Assembly (NCBI GenBank): GCA_038319215.1
Contig: JBBQCZ010000013.1
Span: forward strand, 1 to 46,818
DNA length: 46,818 bases
Direction: 5' to 3'
DNA from: Bact-19 sp038319215
GTDB taxonomy: Bacteria > Bacteroidota > Bacteroidia > Bacteroidales > ML635J-15
The position numbers were made by a program, and so were the translations under genes. How positions within the stretch are numbered: the stretch's first letter is position 1; each line of letters opens with the position of its first letter. The notes beneath the pieces were generated by a model that was not told where the DNA came from, did no database searches, and worked only from the letters and a program-made list of their open reading frames with translations. Of the stretch, positions 6,104 to 14,846 are shown one piece after another.

Positions 6104-8320
6104 ATGAAAACATTAAAAATATTATTCTGCATTGCACTTACAATAATTGTTTCAAATATTGGTTTTGCTCAAACCGGTAAGGTTAAAAAAGCGGACAAAC
6201 TATATACAGCATACAATTATTCAGATGCAGCTATTCGTTACAACGAACTTGAGTCGAAAGATATTTCTGCAACAAGAAAAGAAGCTGAAAGCTTGATGCT
6301 TTACGGTAAATTTAACGAGTCTGAAAACTTATTTTCTCAATTGGTAGCAATGGATGGTGCAACAGCCGAAGACCATTATAACTACAGTTATGTTCTGAGA
6401 GCAAATCAAAAGTATTCTGAATCTGATCAGCAACTTAAGATTTTTAATCAGAAAAATAATTCTGATACTAGAGGCATTCAAATAATTGACAATAAAGATT
6501 ATTTGCCAACAATATCAAAAGATGAGAAACGGTACAAAATTGAAAATATGCCTTTTAATACCAACGCTCAGGAGTTTTCACCAGCTTATTATAAGAACAA
6601 TTTAGTTTTTAGCTCATCTCGCACTGTTATGGGGACTTCTGTTCGAATATACAATCGTAATAAAAAACCGTTTTTAAACATTTATAGATATGATTTAGAT
6701 AAAAAATCGGATTTGAATAATCCTACTGAATTTTGGAAAAGAATAAATAAAAAATATCACGAAGGTCCTGTCGCCTTTGATAAATCGGGGAATTTTATGG
6801 CATACACTCGAAACAATTATAATGAAAAGTCAAGCAAAGGATCAAGAAATCTCGAGATTTTCTTTTGCGAATATAAAGACGAAAGCTGGTCAACACCAGT
6901 AGCTTTTCCTTATAATAATAAAGAATATTCCGTAGGACATCCGTATCTAACAGATGATGGAAAAACCATGTATTTTACTTCTGATATGGAAGGCTCAATT
7001 GGTAAAACTGATATTTTCGTTTCAAATCGTAATGCTGATAACACCTGGACAAAACCACAAAATCTCGGCAATAAAATCAATACAGAAGGAAAGGAGATGT
7101 TCCCATTTGTAACTTCAGAAGGAAATCTAGTTTTTGCTTCAGACGGACATTTAGGCTTGGGTGGACTAGATTTGTTTATTACAGATCCGCAAATGACTAA
7201 AGTAATTAATATGGGGGTTCCTCTAAATTCGAATGCCGATGATTTTGGTATGATATTCGACACCCCGATGAAAAAAGCTTATTTTTCTTCTAATCGTGAT
7301 GGTGGCAAAGGTGATGATGATATTTATTCTGTTGAAATTTTAAAACCATTTAGCTTCGACAAACTCATTACAGGAACATCATTCGACAAAACCGGAAATA
7401 TTCTTTCAAATTCTAAAGTAATTTTGCTGGATAGTGATGGTAAAACTATCGCAACGGTAGTTACTGGAGAAGATGGCAAGTATTCATTTAAAGTTGATGC
7501 CGATAAAAACTTTAAGCTTTCTGGCACAAAAGAAAAGTATTTCGACGGACACAATACTGCATCTACAAAAACTGAAGAAAACGTAATTGTCGCCGATTTA
7601 ATCCTTGAAAAAGACCCCGGATTTTCCCTATATGCTGTAGTAACAGACAATAAAACAAAAGCTGTTATCGAAGGTGTAAAAGTGACTTTAGTTGATAAAA
7701 TCACATCGAAAAAAGAAGTGTTCACAACATCATCTACTGGCGATTTCCTAAAAATATTAGAAGATAACAAGCTAAATGATAAAATTAATTACAATTTTAT
7801 TCTGGAGAGAGAAGGATATTTCTCCAAAACTATTAATTATACTAAGACATTAGATAAACCTGGCCAATATGATATTAGTGCTAGCTTGGATTTTTCTATG
7901 GATGCCGAAGTAAAAGACTTAACCGAACTTGTTATAATTAATCCAATTTACTTTGATTTAGATAAATATAATATCAGACCTGATGCTGCCATAGAATTAG
8001 ATAAAATTGTGGAAATCATGAATAAGTATCCTAACATGGTTGTTGAACTTGGTTCTCATACAGACTGTCGTGCTCCAGCAGCATACAATGAAAAGCTTTC
8101 TGACAACAGAGCAAAAGCATCTGCAAATTATATTAAAACCAAAATTGTAAGCCCAGAAAGAATTACAGGTAAAGGATATGGTGAATCTCAACTTATTAAT
8201 AAGTGCGAATGTGAAGGATCAAAAGTTGTTCCTTGTACAGAAGAGGAACACCAAATGAACAGACGTACCGAATTTAAAGTAATTTCTACTGGTAACGATA
8301 AGGTGAAAGTAATTGACTAA
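6104..8320 (+). CDS. OmpA-family protein with TPR, PD40 propeller and regulatory-like domain (PorE-like)
   Basis: 738 residues. Signal peptide (FCIALTIIVSNIGFAQ). TPR-like helices at about 30-125. WD40-like PD40 propeller at about 150-430 (repeats such as YLTDDGKTMYFTSDM and KKAYFSSNRDGGKGDDDIY). A carboxypeptidase-regulatory-like beta domain (GTSFDKTGNILSNSKVILLD) and a second similar one follow. The C-terminal OmpA peptidoglycan-binding domain has FDLDKYNIRPDA, LGSHTDCRAP, LSDNRAKAS and NRRTEFKV. The family links outer-membrane T9SS components to peptidoglycan (PorE-like). The CEC and VPCTEEEH insertion before NRRTEF is usual in this subfamily. It is probably co-transcribed with the PorP/SprF gene. 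Confidence 0.92.
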   Translation: MKTLKILFCIALTIIVSNIGFAQTGKVKKADKLYTAYNYSDAAIRYNELESKDISATRKEAESLMLYGKFNESENLFSQLVAMDGATAEDHYNYSYVLRANQKYSESDQQLKIFNQKNNSDTRGIQIIDNKDYLPTISKDEKRYKIENMPFNTNAQEFSPAYYKNNLVFSSSRTVMGTSVRIYNRNKKPFLNIYRYDLDKKSDLNNPTEFWKRINKKYHEGPVAFDKSGNFMAYTRNNYNEKSSKGSRNLEIFFCEYKDESWSTPVAFPYNNKEYSVGHPYLTDDGKTMYFTSDMEGSIGKTDIFVSNRNADNTWTKPQNLGNKINTEGKEMFPFVTSEGNLVFASDGHLGLGGLDLFITDPQMTKVINMGVPLNSNADDFGMIFDTPMKKAYFSSNRDGGKGDDDIYSVEILKPFSFDKLITGTSFDKTGNILSNSKVILLDSDGKTIATVVTGEDGKYSFKVDADKNFKLSGTKEKYFDGHNTASTKTEENVIVADLILEKDPGFSLYAVVTDNKTKAVIEGVKVTLVDKITSKKEVFTTSSTGDFLKILEDNKLNDKINYNFILEREGYFSKTINYTKTLDKPGQYDISASLDFSMDAEVKDLTELVIINPIYFDLDKYNIRPDAAIELDKIVEIMNKYPNMVVELGSHTDCRAPAAYNEKLSDNRAKASANYIKTKIVSPERITGKGYGESQLINKCECEGSKVVPCTEEEHQMNRRTEFKVISTGNDKVKVID

Positions 8321-8337
8321 TACCTAAGAAAACAATA

Positions 8338-8376
8338 AAAGAGCAGCTCCAAATAATGGTGCTGCTCTTTTTTTTA
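8338..8376. terminator. Bidirectional intrinsic terminator between convergent genes
   Basis: AAAGAGCAGC (8338-8347) pairs with GCTGCTCTTT (8361-8370), extended by CC/GG around a short loop. T8 follows on the plus strand, and TTTTATTG follows on the minus strand. It serves the OmpA gene ending at 8320 and the FGE-like gene ending at 8390. Confidence 0.85.
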
Positions 8377-8389
8377 CCCCAAATAGAAT

Positions 8390-11305
8390 CTATTCTGCCC
8401 CACCACCAATATAAGTTTGCACTAATCGAAATCCAACACAATCGGAAGGTTTGCCCGACCATTTTTCTTCACTGTTTATTTGGATGAAGAACGCAGAACT
8501 CGCCCATGATCCTCCTTTTGTTTTATTAGGATTTTGAATCATCTCTGCAACATTTCCGCACATATCATATAAACCCCAGCCGTTTGCTGGAAAGTTTGAA
8601 ATCTGTAGTGGTCCATTTGGCCCAGACCAGTTTGCATCTGGCACTGTTGAAGTGAATTCAGAATTCTGATTCTTAAATAATTCTTCCATTTTATTCTCAT
8701 CCATTCTGTGATAGGTGATTGAATCGATTGTAACATCTTTTTCAATGTCTGAGCTTGTTTTAAATTTTGCCAAAAATAAACCTTGATAATTTCTTGTATA
8801 TGGTCCGCCCCACGCATAAGGAGTATTTTTAGTTCCTGCTTGTGCCATATATTCCCATTCAACTTCGCTAGCTAAACGAAATGTCTTATAAAAATCTCCA
8901 GGAGTCCTGTTCATTTTGCTTAACCACAATGCAAATATCTCAGCTGCTTCATGACTAATGCCAACCACAGGTTTAAAGGCAAAATATGTTACTGGAATAT
9001 CCTTAATCTTATTATTTGCAACGAACTCTTTTGGAAAAGGCAAAAATTTATATAATTCTAATTTGTCTATTTTCGATTTAGTTAAAATTGTATCAGTTTC
9101 CATGTTCATTTTTATTTTCCATTCAGGATCATTAGGAATACATTTTGATAAATCTTCATCCAAATTATTTTCAATTAGATAGTTTAAGAAAATCATCCAA
9201 GTTAAATTGGAAACCTCAGTTTGTTGCGCCCAAAATCCCTGAACAGTGGTTGTAGTATCTTTATAAACAAAGCTTCCAGGTGGAATAAATGAAAATCCTT
9301 CAGGATCTTGAGCATAGTGTTTAGTATATTTAACTTTTAGTAGAGAGTAATCAATCTGTGGCATATTGCGGCCTAGAATTTCGATTTTCTTTAGTGCTTT
9401 GTCCTGATCTTTTAATCTTACTCGTACAACATATCTAAAACCTAGTGTAGAGTGCTGCTCATCAGGATTTACAAAACATTTGGCAAAAATTGCTTTTGAA
9501 ATAAAATGTGTCCTGTCTATTTGTCTGTTGTCGAACCAATTTAACCCTCGAACCATTTTCCCATTGCGATTATTATGAGTACTATCAAAATACTCTTCGG
9601 TGAGTAAAAGTATTTTATCACCAGAATTTGCACTACCCTTTAATAATTCAATGTTTTTTTGTCTGTATTTAGCCCATGTTTTTGAATAATCTTCTTTAAT
9701 CCACTCAGAAACATTGCCATTCAAATTTAAAATTCCTGTTTTGTTTTCTGCAGAAAAAGATCTTCCATTATTTACTGGCGAAGAATGCACAAAGTCATAT
9801 TTATCCCCATTATTACGATTTCCAATTGTTTTTGTGTAGTTATAATTATTATGATAGATTAAATCAAGATCACAAATTATATCATCAGAGTTAATATCAA
9901 TTCCCATATATTTTAAAACTTCGTCACCAGCCATTTCCCATTCAAAATCTTGTGGTAGGTCAAATTGAATTTCATAAGGAATTCCTTGTTCGTCGAGACG
10001 TGTTTGCCAAACCCATGTGAGCCAATCGAGATATGCGAGTGCCTGCCAATAGCTTATTCCAACTACAGGATATTGTTCGTAAGCAGGATGAAAAAAGTAA
10101 TATTTGTTCATCGGTTCTTGATAAGAATATGGATTATCATCAGTCCAGCAATTGGTTTTAGGAAAAATATTAATTGTACTACTGCCGAATTTATTTTGTA
10201 TTTCTGCATTTGGGTTACGAAATGTATAAACAAAATATCTCATATCGGATTCGCTTAGTGTACTGTCAATTTTGATTTTATCGTACCCATTATCTTTGAG
10301 TATCGAATATAGAAAATCCTTGTATTCAAAATTACTCACCTCGGTATTGGAGATGTAAAAAGGCTGAAGTTTGTCAATTTCTTCCGAACTTAGTTTTGTA
10401 TTACTGTCGGTAAGCAAACTTTCGTTAAAATAATATCGTAATCCTTCTGGTAAAGATATGCTAGATATGTTTTCCTGAATGCCTGTTTTAATTTCCTTAT
10501 GCTTATCGGACAATGCAATATATGTACAGTTTTCAAAACCTTTTTTAAATGGAACTCCGCAATAAACAGGAAGCATAAAAGTGTTTTTGTTTTTGATGGA
10601 GTTTAATATTAATGTGTCTTTTTTCTCAAGGTCGATTAAAAAATCATACCACCTACTTAAGTTTGTAGCATAAGAATCTAAAACATATTCTCCAGGGTAA
10701 ATCTTGACTTCGGGTTTGTTTTTTAGTAATTCTTTTGCATAATCTAAATCAAAATCGTCGTGGTATCCAGAACCAGAAAATTGTTTTGGGACTGATGTGT
10801 TTACGGCAAATGTCGTCTCAACTTTAGAACTGTCTTTTTCTTCACTTACAATCTCTACAATCTCATTTTTTGTTACTAGCGAATCAACTGCTGAAGTCAA
10901 TTTTGAAAAATTATTATCATCAATTATTACAGAATCTGCATTTTCAGTTGTATCGACCTCTGTTAGTACTGGTGGCAAGATATTTTTGTTCGAATTATTA
11001 ACATTTACAGGCTCGTTGTTTAAGCTTAGATTATAAATAAATAATCCTGTAATTATTGTTAAAGCAAGGTAAATAGTTATTTTTAAATAATATGGGATAG
11101 TCTTTTTTCCTTTATTTAAAAGTTCTGCTATTTTCGCATCTGTCTTTTCACCTATAGTAAGGCTTATTGGCATTGAATAAACATAGTTTGCATTCATATC
11201 TATAGTTTTTTGAAGTTCTTTATCAGTATTATAACCGGAAACAATTGTTTGAAGCAAGAGAGCTTCAAAATCGTCGGGAATCATATTTTGTTGATTTTTA
11301 AGCAT
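8390..11305 (-). CDS. Membrane protein with two SUMF1/FGE-like domains, anti-sigma-like N-terminus
   Basis: 971 residues. Residues 1-70 are soluble, one membrane helix lies at about 72-94, and a periplasmic linker follows. FGE-like domain 1 (about 305-640) has PFYISNTEVSNFEYKDFL and YSYQEPMNKYYFFHPAYEQY then PVVGISYWQA, wording very close to PorK/GldK/GldJ T9SS lipoproteins. FGE-like domain 2 (about 660-966) has FWAQQTEVSNLTW, WGLYDMCGNVAEM and KGGSWASSAF. The Cys pair needed for formylglycine generation is absent from both C-terminal loops, so the domains are probably binding modules, not enzymes. Its start overlaps the sigma-factor stop (ATGCTTAA), implying coupled translation. The topology (cytosolic segment, one helix, large periplasmic sensor) is that of an anti-sigma factor. 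This role is inferred. Confidence 0.8.
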   Translation of the reverse strand: MLKNQQNMIPDDFEALLLQTIVSGYNTDKELQKTIDMNANYVYSMPISLTIGEKTDAKIAELLNKGKKTIPYYLKITIYLALTIITGLFIYNLSLNNEPVNVNNSNKNILPPVLTEVDTTENADSVIIDDNNFSKLTSAVDSLVTKNEIVEIVSEEKDSSKVETTFAVNTSVPKQFSGSGYHDDFDLDYAKELLKNKPEVKIYPGEYVLDSYATNLSRWYDFLIDLEKKDTLILNSIKNKNTFMLPVYCGVPFKKGFENCTYIALSDKHKEIKTGIQENISSISLPEGLRYYFNESLLTDSNTKLSSEEIDKLQPFYISNTEVSNFEYKDFLYSILKDNGYDKIKIDSTLSESDMRYFVYTFRNPNAEIQNKFGSSTINIFPKTNCWTDDNPYSYQEPMNKYYFFHPAYEQYPVVGISYWQALAYLDWLTWVWQTRLDEQGIPYEIQFDLPQDFEWEMAGDEVLKYMGIDINSDDIICDLDLIYHNNYNYTKTIGNRNNGDKYDFVHSSPVNNGRSFSAENKTGILNLNGNVSEWIKEDYSKTWAKYRQKNIELLKGSANSGDKILLLTEEYFDSTHNNRNGKMVRGLNWFDNRQIDRTHFISKAIFAKCFVNPDEQHSTLGFRYVVRVRLKDQDKALKKIEILGRNMPQIDYSLLKVKYTKHYAQDPEGFSFIPPGSFVYKDTTTTVQGFWAQQTEVSNLTWMIFLNYLIENNLDEDLSKCIPNDPEWKIKMNMETDTILTKSKIDKLELYKFLPFPKEFVANNKIKDIPVTYFAFKPVVGISHEAAEIFALWLSKMNRTPGDFYKTFRLASEVEWEYMAQAGTKNTPYAWGGPYTRNYQGLFLAKFKTSSDIEKDVTIDSITYHRMDENKMEELFKNQNSEFTSTVPDANWSGPNGPLQISNFPANGWGLYDMCGNVAEMIQNPNKTKGGSWASSAFFIQINSEEKWSGKPSDCVGFRLVQTYIGGGAE

Positions 11306-11855
11306 GATGTACCTCCGTTTTTAAAATGATTGTTTCCGCAATTTTCTTTTTTAATCTAGCATAATAAACTTTAAGTTGATTTTCGGGCTTGTCAACATAG
11401 CGGGCAATTTCCGAATATGGCATTTGCTGCGCCTTAAGTAATAAGAGCATTCTTTCCCAATCCTCGAGCTTTTCGAGTTCTTCTTTTAAAATTTTCATTC
11501 TGTCGGATTCTGATTTCACAAAATCGTCTTCGTCCTCATAAGCAAGTTGAAAATTAATGTGTTCTTCGGGTAATATTTCTATATTCTTTTTGGCATCTCG
11601 ATAAAAATTCCTCAAGTTATTAAGAAAAGTCACAAGCACAAAAGATCCGAATTTCTCTTCTGAAACAAAACTATACTTGTTAATTTTTTCGCTGATATTT
11701 GAAAAGGTTTTGTAAATAATATCCCAAGTATTGTCTTCGTCGAGTTTCCAGTTTTGAACGGCATAAGCGTAAAGTTTCTTCCCATAGCGCGTATAAAAAA
11801 CCTCCAAGCCTTTGTCGGGTTGCTCGCTTAAAATTATGTAGGTTTCTTTATTCAC
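11298..11855 (-). CDS. ECF-like RNA polymerase sigma factor
   Basis: 185 residues. Region 2 is recognisable at about 18-60 (KLYAYAVQNWKLDEDNTWDI then IYKTFSNI), and region 4 at about 128-175 (LEKLEDWERMLLLLKAQQMP, then YSEIARYVDKPENQLKVYYA). Region 2 is divergent, so promoter choice cannot be guessed. The last codons overlap the start of the FGE-domain membrane gene by 8 nt, the usual arrangement of sigma with its membrane anti-sigma. A TATTTTTG box in minus orientation at 11913-11920 is a candidate -7 element upstream; no good -33 is visible. Confidence 0.85.
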   Translation of the reverse strand: MNKETYIILSEQPDKGLEVFYTRYGKKLYAYAVQNWKLDEDNTWDIIYKTFSNISEKINKYSFVSEEKFGSFVLVTFLNNLRNFYRDAKKNIEILPEEHINFQLAYEDEDDFVKSESDRMKILKEELEKLEDWERMLLLLKAQQMPYSEIARYVDKPENQLKVYYARLKKKIAETIILKTEVHHA

Positions 11856-12032
11856 AAATCACTTTTTTGTCCGTCAAATTATGTGCTCTAAAAGTATAAC
11901 ACATTTTGGTAACAAAAATAGTTTGAGATTATTTTATTTGGAGCATAATCTCGTCCGGAGTAGCTTTTGATCAAATAACTATCACAGCAGATTAATTTTT
12001 TAAATTATTCTGTGGTATTACGCAGTACTGAA

Positions 12033-13832
12033 TTAAAACTCAATTCTTACAATCACACCTTTGCTTTCTCCAGTTTTTTCGGAAATCTCAAATTTTATTT
12101 TTGAATTATTGATTTCATTAAGCAGCTTAATTCTTTCCTGTACATTCTTTAAGCCACGCGATTCGTGCATTTTCTGATTCTGAGTTTTTATTTTTTTGCT
12201 TTCTTCAAGACCAATGCCGTTGTCTTCAATTATTGCTATTGTTTTGTTCCCTAATTTAGAGATATTAACACTCAGAAATCCCATAGAATCTTTATATCTC
12301 AGCCCATGCCATATTGCATTTTCGAGATTTGGCTGAATTATCATGTTCGGAATTTTAACGGCATCCATATCCAAATCGGGATCAACATTAATGCTGTACT
12401 CAAATTTATCCGAGAAACGAAGTCTTTCCAGTTCCAAATATTTATTTAGCTGGTCAATTTCTACATTGAGCGAAACATAATCGTTGTTTGAGTTCTCCAT
12501 AATTCTACGCATTAGATTCGAATATGAAGTAAGATATTTATTTGCTTCTAGCTCATTGTTGTTTGCGATAAACTGATTTACACTGTTCAAACTGTTGAAA
12601 ATAAAATGTGGATTCATTTCTCGTCGTAATGATTGTAATGCAATTTGTTTGTTTCTCTTTTTAACAGAAGCCCAGGCTTTTACTGTGAGCAAAGTAAATA
12701 TGAGCAATAACACAACCGAAGCAAAAAGCATAAAATTGTAATAATTCTTTCTTTCTATAAGTTCGTCCTTAAGCACTTTTTCTTTTTCGAGCTGTGAAAT
12801 TTTATCTTCGGTTATCTGGAAAAGTTTAATGTCAATAAGACTGTTGTCTTTTGAAATCAAGGTATCGAGATTTGCAACAAAATCTTTATATAATTCTAAA
12901 ATTTCTTGATTGTCTTTGTTACTTTCGTAAAATGAAACAAGCGCCATAAGGCTAGCTCTTGCTTCCATTACATTGCCTTTTTCTACTGAAATATTGTAAG
13001 CATCCAGTAAAACTTGAAGTCCTTCCACTGTGCTTTTATTGGCAAAATAAATTTCGGAAAGTTGCCTCATTTGTTGAACCTGTGTTTGCACATTCGATAT
13101 TTTTGAGGATTGCTCAACAACTTGTTTCTGAACGTTAATCGCTTCGGTATAATTATTTGTTCCTGCTAGCAAGTTCGCGATATCGCTTTTTATTTCAATT
13201 GCTTCCTTGCTTTGCTCGTCAACTTCTGTGAGAGCATTTTTGTAATTTACAAAAGCCTGATCTGTTTGATTCATCGAGATGTTTACATTTGCCATCTGAT
13301 TGTAATTGTAGGCTTTTTCTTTATTGTCATTGGTATTGCTTAATAGAAATGCATTTTGATTTAAATACTGCATTTCTATTTCGGGATCGGCTTTCTTTTG
13401 AACCCTGTTTGCATCATTGGAGTTTATTTGTTTTTGAGTTTTTTCATCTGAATATTCCGAGGCTTTGCTGAAGTTTTTTGCCGCTTGCTCTTTCTTTAAC
13501 AAAATTTCTTGCACCTTGGCAAGCTCACGATAATATATAGCGATTCTTTTATTTTGCTTCTTATTTGTAACGGTTTCGATTGCCTTAATCAGATATATTT
13601 CAGCCCTTTTATAATCTCCTTGTTTTACAAGTTCCATTGCAAGATTGTAGTATTCTTCAGCAATTTCGTCATTTCCCATTCCATTTGAAAACGAGGAAAC
13701 TAGTTTTTGAGATACAGAATTTAGATTGCTTTCATATCGTTGCTCTGATGCTGTATCAGCAGGATTTACAATCTGACCGAATGAGAGATTGTAACAAAAA
13801 AGTGCAAATATTAAAATGAAAACAAATTTCAT
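12033..13832 (-). CDS. LytS/YehU-type sensor histidine kinase with TPR periplasmic domain
   Basis: 599 residues. Signal peptide (NLSFGQ), TPR-type helical repeats at about 55-330, coiled coil, membrane helix at about 364-386, then a His_kinase (PF06580-type) core with RREMNPHFIFNSLNSVNQF (His409) and an HATPase region (PNMIIQPNLENAIWHG, EDNGIGLEE). This class signals to LytTR-domain response regulators. No regulator is adjacent; the only one in the window is at 31768-32511, about 18 kb away, so partnership is possible but unproven. Upstream, towards the divergent SIMPL gene, lies a pair of direct repeats 21 bp apart that fits LytTR-site geometry. Confidence 0.9.
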   Translation of the reverse strand: MKFVFILIFALFCYNLSFGQIVNPADTASEQRYESNLNSVSQKLVSSFSNGMGNDEIAEEYYNLAMELVKQGDYKRAEIYLIKAIETVTNKKQNKRIAIYYRELAKVQEILLKKEQAAKNFSKASEYSDEKTQKQINSNDANRVQKKADPEIEMQYLNQNAFLLSNTNDNKEKAYNYNQMANVNISMNQTDQAFVNYKNALTEVDEQSKEAIEIKSDIANLLAGTNNYTEAINVQKQVVEQSSKISNVQTQVQQMRQLSEIYFANKSTVEGLQVLLDAYNISVEKGNVMEARASLMALVSFYESNKDNQEILELYKDFVANLDTLISKDNSLIDIKLFQITEDKISQLEKEKVLKDELIERKNYYNFMLFASVVLLLIFTLLTVKAWASVKKRNKQIALQSLRREMNPHFIFNSLNSVNQFIANNNELEANKYLTSYSNLMRRIMENSNNDYVSLNVEIDQLNKYLELERLRFSDKFEYSINVDPDLDMDAVKIPNMIIQPNLENAIWHGLRYKDSMGFLSVNISKLGNKTIAIIEDNGIGLEESKKIKTQNQKMHESRGLKNVQERIKLLNEINNSKIKFEISEKTGESKGVIVRIEF

Positions 13833-13890
13833 AAAACGGCTCTTAAATTATAAATCAAAGTAAATCAATTTTTATTATTTCCGCTAGTGT

Positions 13891-13922
13891 TTTCACCAAG
13901 TCATATTAGGGTTTCACCAAGT
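13891..13922. promoter_or_regulatory. Direct repeats TTTCACCAAGT, 21-bp period: possible LytTR-type site
   Basis: TTTCACCAAGT occurs at 13891-13901 and again at 13912-13922, two helical turns apart, in the divergent region between the LytS-type kinase and the SIMPL gene. LytTR regulators commonly bind two short direct repeats about 21-22 bp apart. The bases do not match a consensus I can cite, so the call rests on geometry and context. Confidence 0.4.
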
Positions 13923-13982
13923 GAGGTAAAATTACAAAAATTCAGTAGCTAATTTTGATGCAGAAACTTAAAATTTATAATT

Positions 13983-14690
13983 ATGAAGAAAATTATTTTT
14001 GCATCTCTAATTTTTCTGGCTGTAAATTTATCTGCACAGGAAAAACAAACTCCCTTTATTGAAGTAACCGGTTCTGCCGAAATGACTGTAATCCCTGACG
14101 AAATTGTACTCGAAATAATACTAGGTAGTCAGTCAAGTATTAAACAATTGTCAATCGAAGAACTAGATAAAAAGTTTTACGATGCAATAAAAGCTCATGG
14201 TATACCAGAGTCGGTAGTGTCGTTTGTGTCTGTTGATAATCCATACTACTGGTATTACTGGTGGTGGGAATACCGCAATTATTACAATACAAAAACATAT
14301 AAACTTAAACTCGATTGTAAAAAATATGATTTCTCATTTATTAATGATATCAAAACGGAATACATCCGCAGCATAAGGATTACGTCAAGTACACATTCAA
14401 AAATAACGGAATATAGGCAGCAGGTAAAAGTAGAAGCCATTATCGCAGCTAAAGAAAAAGCTTCGGTTTTGTTAGAAGCAATTGGCCAAAAAGCTGGAAA
14501 AGTATTTGAGGTTGTTGAAATCCAGGAGCCGATTAATACAAACTACTGGTACAATTCTTACAATATGCAAAATCAGACATCAAATTGTATGATATCTCAA
14601 CCCTCATCTGGAGACTCTAATGTAACTGATTCATATGTTCCTTCAATAAAATTGAGGTTTGAAATAAAAGCGAAATTCGAAATTTTATAG
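13983..14690 (+). CDS. SIMPL-domain (DUF541) secreted protein
   Basis: 235 residues. Signal peptide (FLAVNLSAQ) then PFIEVTGSAEMTVIPDEIVL, the characteristic start of SIMPL/DUF541 proteins, which are periplasmic or outer-membrane-associated and of unclear biochemical role. The domain fills the rest of the protein (KEKASVLLEAIGQKAGKVFEV near 157-178). A Trp/Tyr-rich patch at about 88-101 is striking; aromatic residues at this point are seen in other Bacteroidota members. It starts 150 bp from the divergent kinase gene and may share its control region. Confidence 0.88.
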   Translation: MKKIIFASLIFLAVNLSAQEKQTPFIEVTGSAEMTVIPDEIVLEIILGSQSSIKQLSIEELDKKFYDAIKAHGIPESVVSFVSVDNPYYWYYWWWEYRNYYNTKTYKLKLDCKKYDFSFINDIKTEYIRSIRITSSTHSKITEYRQQVKVEAIIAAKEKASVLLEAIGQKAGKVFEVVEIQEPINTNYWYNSYNMQNQTSNCMISQPSSGDSNVTDSYVPSIKLRFEIKAKFEIL

Positions 14691-14766
14691 GTTGAAGAAG
14701 TACTTGAAGTGCCTAAAGCGGTGCGGTGAGCTTTTCGTCGAACCGTGCCTAGAGTACTTAGTAGGA
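14691..14766. repeat. REP-like element (GTGCCTA / GCGGTGCGGTGAGCTT family)
   Basis: Starts one base after the SIMPL stop codon. It contains AAGTACTT, then GTGCCTAAAGCGGTGCGGTG, then GTCGAACCGTGCCTAGAGTACTTAG. The same parts occur, inverted, at 29150-29254, and a relative lies at 38273-38338. The ends AAGTACTT and AGTACTTAG form an imperfect inverted repeat, so it may also act as a transcript end. Confidence 0.65.
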
Positions 14767-14846
14767 ATGAGAGATATTGAATAATGATGATTTTAATTTG
14801 ATTAACCAAAAATTTTGAACTTTTTATAAACGAAAAAACTAATAAA

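Noticed and set aside
6910..8191. Minus-strand ORFs within the OmpA/PD40 gene
   Set aside because: No family resemblance, no initiation context, and the plus frame is a full-length known architecture.
8390..11305. Active formylglycine-generating enzyme or EgtB-type iron enzyme
   Set aside because: No Cys pair in the C-terminal loops and no evident iron-binding His triad; domain 1 reads like PorK/GldK/GldJ structural proteins.
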